Shown: positions 19,443-30,832 of the stretch, piece after piece | How the letters are laid out: each line of letters begins with the position of its first letter | Numbering within the stretch: the first letter of the stretch is position 1 | Source: Tulasnella sp. 424 | Taxonomy: Eukaryota > Basidiomycota > Agaricomycetes > Cantharellales > Tulasnellaceae | DNA: 41,109 nt | Reading direction: 5' to 3' | Assembly: GCA_019633425.1 (NCBI GenBank) | Contig: WSUB01000261.1 | Location: forward strand, 1 to 41,109 | The notes under the pieces: generated by a model | Databases searched by the model: none | Seen by the model: the letters and a program-made list of their open reading frames with translations, nothing else | What the model was told of the DNA's origin: nothing | Translations under genes and position numbers: made by a program

Positions 19443-20845
19443 GTTTGGTTGATATCCTGTGCTTGTAAAGCTTAGCGTTAAGTCCGTAAAGACTGACAAG
19501 GAAGTTTGAATGGAACAAAGAGGGGGGGAGGATCGGCAAGACGACTGTGGGAATCACTAGTACCAGTGGATCTCATGGGTAGAAGGCCGTCGATTAATGT
19601 ATCATCGGTATCCTCGCCTCATGAATAGTAGGCTCAGGCGATGTTAGAACCCGACTATCTTCCACCGAGGCACTTCCCGAAGTTTCTAGAGACATCCAAA
19701 ACACGATGGAGGGAGGGTGTAGAGGCGATGGGAGTTATAGGAACAGGACTATCCAATCCTTTCAGTGATTGAATACTCCAATATTCATAGCCGTGTTTGA
19801 CCGTAATTCCTATACACACTCACAGTTTCAGATGAATTTTGCCTTTGGGGAATACGATCAAAACATAAGCTCATACCGTCATGTCAACTATGCGTGATAA
19901 TTCAATTAGTAGGATCGTTTGTCTCGGGGCACGAGTTGATGCTTGCGTTCCGGTGCTCGGTAGACTGATCACAAGCAGAGACCTGTGAAAGGACCAAGAT
20001 GCCCATTTATCTGCTGTTCGCTCTGTTCTACATGATAGTCTGGCAAATTTAAGTGGGAAATGATTTGTAACCGAGTGCGCGAAGCGCGCGGAGTGACAGT
20101 GCACCTCCTCGCGCTTGATGTAACGCTGTCAACCTGACATATCTCCATCTCCCTTTGGCTTTAAACCATCAATACGTAGTTTGTCCAGTCACTCAACTTT
20201 ATCGTGTTTCCATGGCTTTAGTATAACTCGGTGCCGGGAGATGACCTGGATGAGGCACCACCCGATTTAAACTTTTCCAATCGTCCAGACTATGGAGACA
20301 TATCGGATGCGTTAACGGATCGGCAAATGAATGGATATGCCCTAATCGACGTGGGCTACGATGAGAAAGTGCTATTTCCCGGCGGTAGGTGACTGGACAG
20401 ATCGAGAGTCCACCAAGTGCGAGTCGATCTTAACGAACCGCCGATAACGTCTCTTCGCACTGCTGGCAACACTCGATCTTTATGTAAAGTAGAGAAGAAC
20501 GCACTGTGCGCTAAAACAAGATTCTTCATGGCCTGCTGCCATGCCGACGTCGGGTCGTTCGGAGACGCCAAGACCTTCGCGACGCACTCCCACGCTCAGA
20601 CTTTTTTTTGTTTTGAAATGGACTGCTGGCAACACGCGCGACCGATAAATGAACTCAGCAGTCGATAAGTATATACTAATGCGATAAAAAAAATGACAAC
20701 CTATATAATAAACATCCGATAATAAGAAATCCAAATGGAAGACTACAACCAATGTTTTCCGATAGGTGAACAGATGGGGGGGAATCGGGAGCCCAGGGAT
20801 ATAGCGTTTTTACAACGCGCTCAGAAGTCGAGAGACGTCCTTCGT
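19443..20845. other. Intergenic region between D and C
   Basis: I see no gene in these 1.4 kb. It must contain the promoter of C at its left end. ACTGCTGGCAACAC occurs twice, near 20459 and 20622, as a dispersed 14-base direct repeat. Confidence 0.4.
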
Positions 20846-21470
20846 TTACAACGCGAGAACAGCAGCAGCAGCAACGAATCCACCGACCATCATGCCCTTG
20901 CCAACGACAGAGCCGGCAACAGCGGCGTTGTGGGTCGGGGTAGCGGAGGCAGCGGCGGCGGTGGAGGAGGATTTTGCTGAAGTTGCAGCAGCGCCAGTGG
21001 CGGCAGCACCGCTAGCAGAGGTGGGCTGAGCAGCGGGGTTGTTGGAGATGTCAACACCCTAGAGAATAGACAGGTAACGCGTCAGTGGACCCCATTTTTC
21101 GTTGTCACAGGCGGACAAAGATCACGTACAGCGGCCTTGCAGAGCTGCTGGGCCAACCCAGCCGCGGTGGCGAGATCCGCGGCGCTGCATGCGCCTTGAA
21201 TGCAGGTGGTGGTGGAGCGGAGGTAGTCGTCGCTCTTGCACAAGCAGGTGTTGTCAGTGGGAGAGCATGAGCCGGTCGTGGCGTTGGTCAAGCAAGGGAT
21301 GGAGCAGGCTGGAAGCGGGGTCAAAGCGCGTCAGTCCACATTGCAATCTTCCCGCCGCATGGAAAAACATTGAAATACTAACGAGGGAAAGATCCCGACT
21401 GGCGCTCAGAGAGAGCGGAGGCAGAAACGACGGAAGCAACGAGGGCAACGATGACGGTGGAGAAACGCAT
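20846..21470 (-). CDS. D: GPI-anchored single-CFEM protein
   Basis: The model is complement(join(20846..21058,21130..21308,21383..21470)), 159 aa. The signal peptide MRFSTVIVALVASVVSASAL is followed by SERQ. The CFEM exon (179 bases) opens CSIPC, keeps DNTCLC and ends QQLCKAA. The last exon starts GVDISNNPAAQP. It has a longer Ser/Ala/Thr spacer than C, with a run rich in Ala and Ser, and ends MMVGGFVAAAAVLAL, a GPI-type signal. Introns are 74 and 71 bases. The upstream TATA box at 21644-21653 supports the model. Its tail is the closest match to the broken relic at 12391-12573. Likely site is the outer membrane face or wall. Confidence 0.87.
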
Positions 21471-21643
21471 GTTTGATTGACTTTTTTACTGAGTTTGTGT
21501 GAAAGTGGGTTGTTGAGTGGGTATGTAAGGACCGGTGAGGATGGTTGAATACAAGAGAGAGGGTAGGAGGTGGATGGACAAGGCGACTGAGGAAGAAGGG
21601 GGCGAAACGCTGAGGAGTCCTTTGAGGGGGGCATGGCGGTGAG

Positions 21644-21653
21644 ATTTTATAGC
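21644..21653 (-). promoter_or_regulatory. TATA box of D
   Basis: Minus strand GCTATAAAAT, 174 bases before the D ATG, a spacing like that of the B genes. Confidence 0.55.
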
Positions 21654-22175
21654 TTGCCGGCGTCGGGCAGGGGATTGAGAGATGTCTTGGGCTGAATTAG
21701 TGTCAGGCACGAAGACCCGCGCCGTGACCAAACCCGATGGGTTGGGACGACCCACAGGATGCAGTGTACCCAAACACAAGACCCTCATATTTTGGGGCCC
21801 TACGAGAACAAAGAGCAGAAGCTTTCAGCATCTGCTTTTGTACGCATACCCACCCACACGTGGAGAACCTGTACCCCAACTGTGTAAAGAGGCATTTCTT
21901 GCTTGGGTAATCTTTTTATTCCTTAAATCATTTTACAAATACCCCTTGATCTGAGTGGCCTTTATTCGCTCTGGACAAAGCAATTTGAAACGACTCGCGA
22001 GCATTCGATAGGCACATAGAAAACGCATATACAGCCGAAGAGAAGTCATACTATATGTATACAAATAGTGGTTAAGACGAATTGGAGAGGTTTAAAACGG
22101 GGGGGATCGAACAGAAGACGTTTGGGACAACGCCGGTTTTTTCGGATGTTTCAGAAGAGCGTAAAAGCGCGTCTG

Positions 22176-22763
22176 CTACAGCACTAAAATGGCTGCAGCC
22201 ACGGCAAAGCCGGTTATCAAAAGAGCGCTCTTGTCAACTACGGATCCGGCCGTAGCGACGTTGCTATTCCCGGTATTGGAAGAAGTAGAGCCAGTAGCGG
22301 AGGGACCAGCGCTACTGGAAGTCGGTTGAGCATCGGGATTGGTCGCTATATTAACCCCCTGTAAATAAAAGCGAGTACTGCCTGAGTCCCAGAACGGATT
22401 GACGAAGACAAACGGACGTACAGCGTCTGAGCATAATTGCCGAGCAACGACGGTGGCGGTCTGGAGATCAGCAGCACTACATGAGCTTTGGATGCAATCC
22501 GTGGTAGAACGAAGGTAGGGGTTGTTTTGGCATAAGCAAGCATTGTCGGTTGGCGTGCAGGAGCCGGTATCGGCATTGGTGAAGCATGGGATCGAGCAAC
22601 CTATACGATGACAAAGTTTCAGGTCAGTGGCCGATTGGAAGGTTCCTGAGCTGGGACAACGATCGTACGAACTAGGATAGTCTTCCGGACCCACGCGTGC
22701 AACCAGCGCAGAAACGGAAACGAAAGAAGTGGCAATTGCAAATATGGTGGTGTAGAGGCGCAT
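22176..22763 (-). CDS. E: GPI-anchored single-CFEM protein
   Basis: The model is complement(join(22176..22358,22422..22600,22673..22763)), 150 aa. The signal peptide is MRLYTTIFAIATSFVSVSAL. The CFEM exon is 179 bases with CSIPC, DNACLC, DCIQSSC and RQLC. The last exon starts GVNIATNPDAQP, where the usual Asp of GVD is Asn. It is Ser/Thr/Gly-rich with a possible attachment region near NSNVATAGS, and ends SALLITGFAVAAAILVL. Both introns (72 and 63 bases) are multiples of three and have no stop in frame, so an unspliced message would also encode a continuous 195-residue protein. The spliced form is preferred because donor, acceptor, phase and CFEM spacing match C and D exactly. Confidence 0.87.
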   Translation of the reverse strand: MRLYTTIFAIATSFVSVSALVARVGPEDYPSSYDRCPSSGTFQSATDLKLCHRIGCSIPCFTNADTGSCTPTDNACLCQNNPYLRSTTDCIQSSCSAADLQTATVVARQLCSDAVRPFVFVNPFWDSGSTRFYLQGVNIATNPDAQPTSSSAGPSATGSTSSNTGNSNVATAGSVVDKSALLITGFAVAAAILVL

Positions 22764-24086
22764 ATTGATCGGGAAGAGTAAAAAGCAGGAGTGTCGGACG
22801 GTGGTGAGGAGCGGGAAGGAAGCAGGGGGAAGCGTCTGTGGCTGCCGCCTCTTTGTGAGGTCTGCTGTAATTTAGGTTTTTTGCAGAGTGAGGTACGACA
22901 ACGAGTGTGGATACGCGACTCATCTAAAACGGACTTTGAGAGATGATTCTCAGGTCATTCTGGACCCCCGAGATCCCCCTAAGGGAGGTGCCTGGTCGAT
23001 TGTGTACGACGATGACTCAACGGACCTCCCATACTAACCTTTCTATGGCTACGTTCATTCTGTTGCGCCACGCAAGGCGATCTCCGCGGTGGCTGCGAGT
23101 CGTCTGGATACTGCATTGGTGAAGCAAGGCCACTTGGGAAGCGTGTCTGCCATGCGAGAAGCCACACGCGCGTGGTCCCTTTGTTGTTGTTGTTGCGCGA
23201 CTTTGTAGCTCCTATTTGGGCTTGTCGGAGCGCTTCTCTCCGTTCACCTTTTGTTCTCCGTGTGCAATAGTAGGTTCGGCTCCCGCTTGTCCACGCCGCG
23301 AGTCTCACGGAAAGACCCTCGAAGCTTGTCGTGTACGTATCTGGCGTCATGGAGCTGCATTTACCGATTCGTTCGCGGCACCGGGGATGAAGACAAAAAC
23401 GGCATCGGCGGAGCAGCGTCTCTTTGTGGACCTCTTTTAAGATGTGTACGGTTATATTGATGGACCTTCTAAGTCCTCGAAGATGTGGATGTGTGTGGAT
23501 TCATGCATCACCGGTGATGCCGTAGTGCATCCCAGACCGCCGGAGCACATCATTAATTTATCCGAAGACAAAAGCAAGAGAGTGATGAGCATTCCGATGC
23601 TCCTAAAGTGCCAAGAACACTTACATTGACGGGTCACCCGGCCGCCACATATTGTCCATAATGCCTGAGCCGCCCCAGTGTTCGCTCGTCCTCGGTCTCG
23701 CTCCCGACGAGGCCCGATCAAAAAAGCTCACCCGGGTTTGCTCATCTCAGTGCATCCCTGTTCTTTAAATCAAACCGCATTTGGTCAAGGGTGGTGGCGA
23801 CTGCACCGTGTCCGCGATCACTGGCAGGGTCGAGAGTGTCTGTGAAATTGAGTTGTCCTTTGTGCCCCTGATAAGCCAAGGAAGCAGTTGATCAACAAAT
23901 CAGGTCACGCGAAACAATTGCCTTATCGCGAAGTCTCAAAGGGTCCAGGCTTCGTCCTTCTTGGGGTTCGCGGAGATAACACGGTCGGAGATTAGCCGCC
24001 TGTCTCCGCCGCTTCCCACGCGCAGAACGTGATCAACCAATTTCATCCTCAACCGGTCGGTCGACGTTAGAATATCTATCCCAGCA
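22764..24086. other. Intergenic region between E and RPL31
   Basis: Divergent promoters of E (minus) and RPL31 (plus) must lie here. I find no supported gene; the short open frames have no recognisable features or splice partners. Confidence 0.4.
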
Positions 24087-24825
24087 ATGGTATGGCTTCA
24101 GCGCTAAGTCGATCAATGATCCCGACGAAGCTAACGACTGTATATTCATCGTAGGCTCCCTCCCAGAAGCAATCCAAGAAGGTAGACTCTGGTCTTTTTT
24201 GGGGCAAAAGCATCACGCCGCTGACGCATTGGGGAACTCTATACAGCGCAGCGGCCGCTCAGCCCTCAAGGACGTCGTCACTCGCGAATACACCGTCCAC
24301 ATCCAAAAATTCGTCCGTGACAAGCAGTTCAAGAAGCGCACTCCAAATGCCATCAAGGGCATTATCCTGTTCGCTCGACGACACATGGGTACCAAGGACG
24401 TGAGGATAGACCCCAAGTTGAACGAAGCTGTTTGGGCAAAGGGTGTGAGATACCCCCCACGACGGATCCGAATTCGCCTTGAACGTGAGTTATTGGGACC
24501 CGTGGTGATGTTTTATTGGAGTGGGCAAGAAGTATTGACCGACCCCCTTCTCCGCTTCCTCTCTTGAAACGCACTTCCATCCGCCGGTATAATCAAATAC
24601 AACTCAACCTACGCAAACATTCAACTCGCGATCTAAATCTTTCAGGGAAACGTAACGACGATGAGGACGCAAAGGAGAAGCTCTACACCTACGCTACTCA
24701 CGTTCCCGGCATCACTGACTTCCATGTAAGTTCTAACCTACTTTATTCGTTTCCTTCCTTGGTCTAACCCAGATTTGTTCCTCGCATTTCAGGGCCTGCA
24801 GAACGAGGTCATCGACACCGACTAA
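24087..24825 (+). CDS. RPL31: 60S ribosomal protein L31
   Basis: The model is join(24087..24089,24155..24181,24247..24484,24646..24725,24793..24825), 126 aa. It is a component of the large ribosomal subunit near the peptide exit tunnel. Recognised by [19 protein letters not shown] (residues 13-31), the basic segment RTPNAIKGI, the strongly conserved [16 protein letters not shown] and [20 protein letters not shown], and the end [15 protein letters not shown]. Length matches the eukaryotic family. The first coding exon is only the ATG, with intron 1 starting directly after it (ATG|GTATGG); the second exon gives APSQKQSKK. The start is the only one that yields a proper N-terminus. It is the sole housekeeping gene in the CFEM region and is on the opposite strand from the array. 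Confidence 0.95.
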
Positions 24826-25562
24826 ACGACCAAAAAAAAGAGCTCAGCAAATCGCCCTCTCTCTCCTTTGGTCTTCATTTGTTCGTCGTTGTATCTCGAC
24901 CGTTTTCTTGTGTATGTTTATCATCGAGTCGACCGACTACCGTTTCATGCCACACGTTGCATTTTAAACCTCGCTCTGCTATGCCCAATCACACATATGA
25001 TCAAGTCCACTACCAGATCGGCTCATTAGGCTGGAACTACGCCCCAGACATCCCATATCGGATTTCCTTATATTTTACTTGTCTGCATCATCCACCGCCC
25101 CTCCACTGAGCTTATATACATAAGCTCCAGAATGCTGCTCGGTATGCATCAGGCCATGCTGGACTCGAGAATATTTCCGATTTGGGATGCCGTGATCGCG
25201 TGACAACGGGTTATGATGCCGCTGGGCTCAGCTCCCGACTTCTACCGATATTCCCCAACGTACAACTATACCCTCCACTTTCTTACATACTCGCGACTCC
25301 CGGATCGACGGCTTCAAGTCTTACCGTATGTTCTCTCTTCTTTTACCACTCCATACTTATAGGCGAGGGATGTCCCGAGAAATCCGATTTGATAGCACCT
25401 ATCTCCCCCTGCTTCTGCTTGTGTGACCGAAACCGTAGTCACTGCGAATCGAGGTATGTCATAATCTGCCTTCTGTGACTCTCGGTTTGTACGTACTGAA
25501 GGCTCAATTAAATATTTATTTGCGGCGGTCCGTTTTTTTTCTTCACTCTCGCCCACCTAGCC
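24826..25562. other. Intergenic region between RPL31 and the MFS gene
   Basis: The 3' region of RPL31 and the promoter of the transporter. I see nothing else that can be supported. Confidence 0.4.
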
Positions 25563-27904
25563 ATGAGCCCGCCATCGCCATCATCATCGCACGACCTCGA
25601 AGCCCCCGAATCAGGCATGGCGACACCGGGAGAATGGTCAATAGAACCAACTTTACGAGTGCCAAGCGAGGAGAGGCTAGGCGATAAGGAAGCAAACGAC
25701 CGACTCGGAAAAGAGCTTGAAGCCGTGGATGGCTCGCCGAAAATCTTGGCTGCCGCGGCTGAGCAGGACGACAATCCTCCGCCAGAGGGCGGCAGAGGTT
25801 GGTGGGTCTTGCTTGGGGTGAGCTTTGGGTTGTTTATGTATTGCCGATCAGTTTTCATTATTCCCACTGCGACTGCGCATTAGTCGTTTTGCTTGACGTT
25901 TAGCACCTTCGGCCTGGTACGTCACTCATTTTCTCCCAACGCTTCCAAGTCTGACGAAATCCTTTCTTGTTTTCGTCGTTGTTTAAAAGGTCAATTCTTG
26001 GGTATGCAAATGCTAGGCTCACCAGTTTATTTGACAGAAAGCTAATTGCTTTCCATTGGAACTCTGGCCGGCTTTTGCGTATTTATAGGGTGTAAGTGAA
26101 ACAAATTTCTTTTACGATCTGTTAATCTAATCAAAAACGTCGCGCTTGTGTTGTTAGGTCTTTCAAAGTCTATACGAAGAAGAAGTCCTCCCAGACACTA
26201 ACCCCTCCGCAATGTATTTGAAACCCATCCCCGTGTCTTAAGAACCTTTACTCACCTCAGGCCACCTACTCCAGCGCATGGATTGGTTCAATTCAATACT
26301 CATTCTGTCTGATGCCCGGTCTCTTGTCCGGTCGACTGTTCGACTTGGGATACTTGCACATCCCTCTGGCAGTCGCATCGGCTGTGCTCAGCTTGGCGAC
26401 CATCTTAGTTGCAGAGTGTACAGAGTATTGGCACTTTCTCATAACACAAGGATTTGTCACTGGGGTGAGTACCTATCTCACCTTCTGGGCGTTGGGCCGA
26501 TTTCACCTTTCTGGCTGGTGGGTACTGACGGTCGCACCTGGTTATACCTGCGGTAGATTGCGAATGGTTTCGTATTCGGCCCCGCAATGCCAATCGTTTC
26601 ACATTGGTGTGAGCCGGTACATGTTTACAAAGAGGTTCTTTCTATGAACTGACTTTGAACTTGCCCCTTTGAACCGTAGTCCGTAAGAGACGGTCGACCG
26701 GGATCGGTATTGTCGCTGCAGGTACCAAGGTCTTCCCGGTGAACGAATTTCGAGCTTCACTAATCAGCATGATCTCGGTCCTCTTTTATCAAGGTGCCGC
26801 TGTCGGAGGAACAGTCATGCCTATCGTTGTAAGGCAGCTGATTCCTGTTGTTGGGTGAGTGATGACTTCAGGAAATCGTTCGTAACCGCGGAATCGCGGG
26901 ACTGACTTTTCCTCTTGAATCGGCTCCACAACAGACGCAAATGGACAATGAGAATCGTCGGACTGATCATTCTAGCCGTACAAGGTGTTGCAAATCTAGT
27001 GGGTCCTCTCTCTCTATTCTTATGTTTCAGCCATACTGGACAACTGATGGGTGAATATATACATATAACCATACACAGCTCGTCGCCCGCCGCCTACCCG
27101 CAACGAACCACCCCGGCGGCCTAACCAACCCACGCGCATTCAAGTCCATACCCTATTCTCTTTACGTACTCGGCTCGTTCGTCGGGTTCCTGGGGATGTA
27201 CACCCCACTGACGTTCATCGACGTCTCGGGGATCACCACCGCGCACCTCAACCCGGATTTCTCCTTCTACCTCGTCTCCATCGCCAACGCTGCGAGCTTG
27301 ATCGGACGCGTCGGTGGCGGGCTGTGCAGCGATCGGTTTGGAGTGCTCAACGTGCTTGTGGGTTTCAATTCCGCTGCGGCTGTGACGACGTTTGTCTGGC
27401 CGGCGGTGAAGAGTAAAGGTGGATTGGTGGCTATTGCGGTTACGTACGGGTAAGCGGTGTGGTTTTCGTCTCTTGGGCGAAAAGGCTGATGGATCGTGTC
27501 CCGCTTGTTTTAGGGCTGCTTCGGGGGCTTTCGTGGGGCTTCTCGCTGCGCCGGTTGCGCATCTTGGTGATACCGCAGACATCGGTCGTCGTACGGTTCG
27601 TTGATTGGTTAACATGTCATCTCACCGAAGCTGACGTCTCTACTGGATCGACTAGGGAATGATGTTTACCATAGTATCTATTGGGTCCTTGATCGGTCCT
27701 CCGATATCTGGCGCTATATACGCTGCGAACGATGGGTTCATGCAGGTTGGGATTTACGCTGGTAGGTTTTACTCCTCCCCACTCAGCCATTGGCGTTAAG
27801 TGCTGATTTCAATTTGTTTGACAGGTTGCACGATCGTGATATGCGCGGCTATCCTAATGATGGTCAAGATATCCGCTGTTGGAACTTGGAGAGGAAAGTT
27901 TTGA
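25563..27904 (+). CDS. MFS transporter, monocarboxylate-transporter (MCT/MCH) type
   Basis: Fourteen exons: join(25563..25837,25904..25916,25990..26001,26089..26091,26158..26213,26275..26464,26557..26608,26680..26721,26794..26854,26935..26998,27079..27449,27514..27595,27656..27761,27825..27904), 468 aa in one frame. A hydrophilic N-terminus of about 72 residues leads to PPEGGRGWWVLLG, the MCT signature at TM1. ITFGLVNSWGVFQ, AIAWIGSIQYSF, GRLFDLGYLHIPL, PIVSHWFRKRRSTGIGI, GGTVMPIV, GLYTxLTFIDVS-like sequence, DFSFYLVSIANAASLIGR, GLCSDRFG and GPPISGAIY follow in family order; the end is GTWRGKF. Twelve membrane segments are expected. Exons 2-4 are 13, 12 and 3 bases; without them the NSWGVFQ motif is lost. 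The substrate is unknown: fungal relatives include riboflavin and carboxylate carriers. Confidence 0.85.
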
Positions 27905-28163
27905 AAAACAAAAAGGGCGTTTCAGTCCCTACCACTAAAAAGCGTTGTGATCTACCTTACAAGCTAGATTAATGTCGTGTTTCGGTATTTTACTATCAGT
28001 TGCTTACTTAGCAATTTAAAACCGTCTGCATGGCTCTGTCTTAAACTTCGGGGGGTTGGATCTCTCATGAACGAACAGACCAAAAGAATAGATCATGCAA
28101 GCGTAAATAGATATATACGAGATAGACCCGTCTACAACGGTACACGGCCCCATACGATCATAA

Positions 28164-28854
28164 CTACAAAGCGAGAGCGGCGACGGCGACGATACCAGCG
28201 ACCACAGCACCATGTCCAACGACATGGGTAGGAGCAGCGTTCTTCGACGAGGTAGCAGTGGCCGAAGCAGCAGCTGAGGTAGCGGCAGCGCTAGCCGAGG
28301 AGATGGCCGAAGCAACGCGGGAAGAGGCTGAGCTCGCGATAGCGGAAACGGAAGCAGAGACAGCGGAGGTAACAGAGGATGCAGCGGCGGAAGCGGAGGC
28401 GGCAACAGAGGCGGCAACAGAGGCGGTTTCGCTAGCAGCGACGGTGACGGCGAACGTCTGGGTAACGCCAACAGCAGCACAGAGTTCGCTGTAGAGCTCA
28501 GCGGTATTGGCGGCGTCGTCGGCTGAGCAAGATTGTTGGATGCAAGCCATGCTAGCAGTGATGAACTGACGGAAGGTCAAAGTGAGGTCAGTTACACGTG
28601 ACAGGTAGAACAAGATAAGAGGGGGGGGGACAAACAGCTTGGTTCCTGCAGAGGCATGCCTGGTCTGCTAGGGTGCAGCTGCCGGGGTCGGTAGTGGTTA
28701 AGCAGCTAAGAGCGCACGCTGCAAGCAGATGGTTCTGGAAGTTAGTGCAACTCTAGTTGGGGGATTCAGGTTGACCGGAATACCCACCAGGGAGGGCAGC
28801 CTGAGCTGCAGTGAAAGAGACGAAGGAAGCGGCGAAGAGGGTAGAGAGACGCAT
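28164..28854 (-). CDS. F: GPI-anchored single-CFEM protein (split-CFEM subfamily)
   Basis: The model is complement(join(28164..28565,28636..28718,28788..28854)), 183 aa. The signal peptide (MRLSTLFAASFVSFTAAQA) has no KR site. The CFEM domain is split: exon 2 carries CALSC, SC and DQACLC and ends RNQA; exon 3 resumes FITASMACIQQSC and ends SELCAAVG. The intron lies between cysteines 5 and 6, unlike A-E, where one exon holds the whole domain. Its donor is GTTTGT, conserved in G and H. A Ser/Ala-rich stretch of about 80 residues follows, then GHGAVVAGIVAVAALAL, a GPI-type tail. A TATA box (28886-28893) and 3' sequence are shared with H. The gene is convergent with the MFS gene, about 260 bases away. 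Confidence 0.87.
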
Positions 28855-28885
28855 GATGATGGTGCGGGTTGAATCGTAACGGAGG

Positions 28886-28893
28886 AATATATA
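28886..28893 (-). promoter_or_regulatory. TATA box of F
   Basis: Minus strand TATATATT in a context (ATCGTAACGGAGG ... GGAATATATAC on the plus strand) shared with H. Only 32-39 bases separate it from the ATG, so the 5' leader would be very short. Confidence 0.5.
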
Positions 28894-28899
28894 CTGGGG

Positions 28900-30104
28900 C
28901 CGTCAAACAAGTGAGAGAGAGAGAGGGAGAGTTGAAGGGGAGCCTGGCAGACTGAAACTGAACCATTTTGGGGGTCGACCCTACGTATGCGAGCGCGATC
29001 CCGTCCCAAGCAGACGCATGATGGTGGCGCACCGTTCCTGATACCAGGCACTGATAGCAGGCACCATGTCCCACGTTCGCTTATGAAAGCCTCCACACTC
29101 TAAACAGCTCCTGCTAGACTTCTAACACTGCTCCCCGAGCCAGAACATACCTTGCGACCTTTATTATTCCAAATAACCTCCCCTCTTAAACGCTCGTCAC
29201 ACTCACTCGGACTGAACGCGCTGCATATACACAGTATTACAACGATATTTGCCACACTCTATCGGCTCTTGTGTCAAGTGTCAGCCCTAAAAAGGGAAAA
29301 ATCATAACCAAGCAGACGGGCAAATTCAACTGCAAGACCCTTCAACATAAAGTTCTGGGGGGATGTGATCAGTGTCCTTCTTAGGGTGCAGGTGATTTTC
29401 CCCAGCAACGACAGACTCACCGAAGCCAGCCAGAATGCTCACGGGACAAACGCCTTCGGCCTATCAAAAAACTGTGACTGAAGCTGAATTCAAGCGGGTT
29501 CCCAGCTCTATCGCTGAGCTTTAATTCCCTCCTAGCACGCTATAGTTCGGATCTCTTGTGTACAAGCTGTTATGACGCCAATGCGATACCAAGACATCCA
29601 CTTTCATGTTCCCTGGAGAGGCACTCTTCATCAAAGCCATTCAACTTCGACAGCTTGCGGAGCGATGAATTCCGCGCTTTCTATTACCTGGGCATATGGG
29701 GCTGACGTCTATGCCTAGCGATTGGCTCTGGGCATCATTATGTTGGATGGCAAAGTGTCGAATCCTTGTCAACGGGATCATGTGCAACTCTATGACTTGC
29801 AGAAATCCTTTACCAAGGGAACCAACATACCAGATTTTGTGAAGGAGCCACTTTCACCGAGTTCATTTGCCTCTTAAATCCAATGATCTTAGGACCTAGG
29901 TTGAAGTAATAGTTTGCGCAATGCATCAACAACAACGCAACTCTTGAATCGCGTCAATATTTCATTTCACAAACAAAACTGAGTTGGGGACTTGGCGGGA
30001 TAGCGCCGCTACGATCGGTATGTTAGGGGCTACGTGTAAGTAGATCATGCAATCATAAATAGATATATACGAGACAGGCCCATACAGCCACCATACGATC
30101 ATAG
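28900..30104. other. Intergenic region between G and F
   Basis: No gene was recognised in about 1.2 kb; there is no long frame, splice-linked exon or RNA gene that I can support. The last 60 bases are the 3' repeat shared by F, G and H. Confidence 0.4.
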
Positions 30105-30832
30105 TTACAAAGCGAGAGCGGCGACGGCGACGATACCAGCGACTACAGCGCCATGTCCAACGGCATTGGTAGGAGCAGCGTTGGCTGACGAGGAAGTGGC
30201 CGAAGCAGCAGCCGAGGTAGCAGCAGCGCTAGCCAAGGAAATACCTGAAGCGAGGCGGGAAGAGGCTGAGCTCGCGATGGCGGAAACGGAGGCAGAGGGT
30301 ACGGAGGTAACCGAGGATGCAGCGGCGGAATTCAAGCGGAGGTGTCAGCAGCGGCGGTTTGGCTAGGTCCGGCGGTGGAGGCGGCAACAGAGGCGGTTTC
30401 GCTAGCAGCGGTGGTGGGGGTGAACGTCTGGGTAACGCCAACTGCAGCACAGAGTTCGTCGTAGATCTCAGCGGCCTTGGCGTCGTCTTCGGCTGAGCAG
30501 GATGTTTGGATGCAGGCCGTGCTAGCGGCGAGGAACTAACGGAAGGTCCAAGTGAGGTCAGTAACACGTGACAGGTGGAGCAAGACAAGAGGGGGGACAA
30601 ACAGCTTGGTCCTGGCAGAGGCATGCCTGGTCGGTTAGGATGCAGCTACCGCTGTCGTTAATGGTTAATAATAAGCAGCCAAGAGCGCAAGCTGCAGAAG
30701 GATGGTTCTGGAAGTCAGTGCAAACTCAAGTTGGGATTCATCTTGACCGGAATACTCACCAGGGATGTCGGTAAACGCAGCAGCTGCAGCGAAAGAGACG
30801 AAGGAAGCGGCGAAGAGGGTAGAGAGACGCAT
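30105..30832 (-). pseudogene. G: frameshifted single-CFEM gene (split-CFEM subfamily)
   Basis: Exons are 30760..30832, 30603..30691 and 30332..30535 on the minus strand. The signal peptide, both CFEM halves and all eight cysteines are intact (CALGC, SC, DQACLC, ACIQTSC, ELCAAVG). In exon 3 a small rearrangement leaves five extra bases (GAATT) compared with F and H, giving an in-frame TGA at 30332-30334. The predicted product is 121 aa ending AADTSA, without GPI tail. The tail itself is still open in another frame down to TAA at 30105-30107 (VGHGAVVAGIVAVAALAL). The TATA context shared by F and H is also gone upstream. It is either a dying gene or one that now makes a secreted protein. Confidence 0.75.

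Noticed and set aside
24199..24567. 122-codon plus frame starting [12 protein letters not shown] as the RPL31 start
   Set aside because: The first part is the translated second intron; splicing at 24182-24246 gives the known RPL31 N-terminus.
25563..25883. Reading the MFS region as a short intact 106-residue protein or a pseudogene because of early stops
   Set aside because: Consistent GT-AG introns restore one frame of 468 residues with family motifs in order.
28016..28480. Leu/Pro-rich minus frame and Glu/Ala-rich plus frame over F (and the same over G and H)
   Set aside because: These are shadows of the Ser/Ala-rich GPI spacer codons in other frames; composition alone keeps them open.
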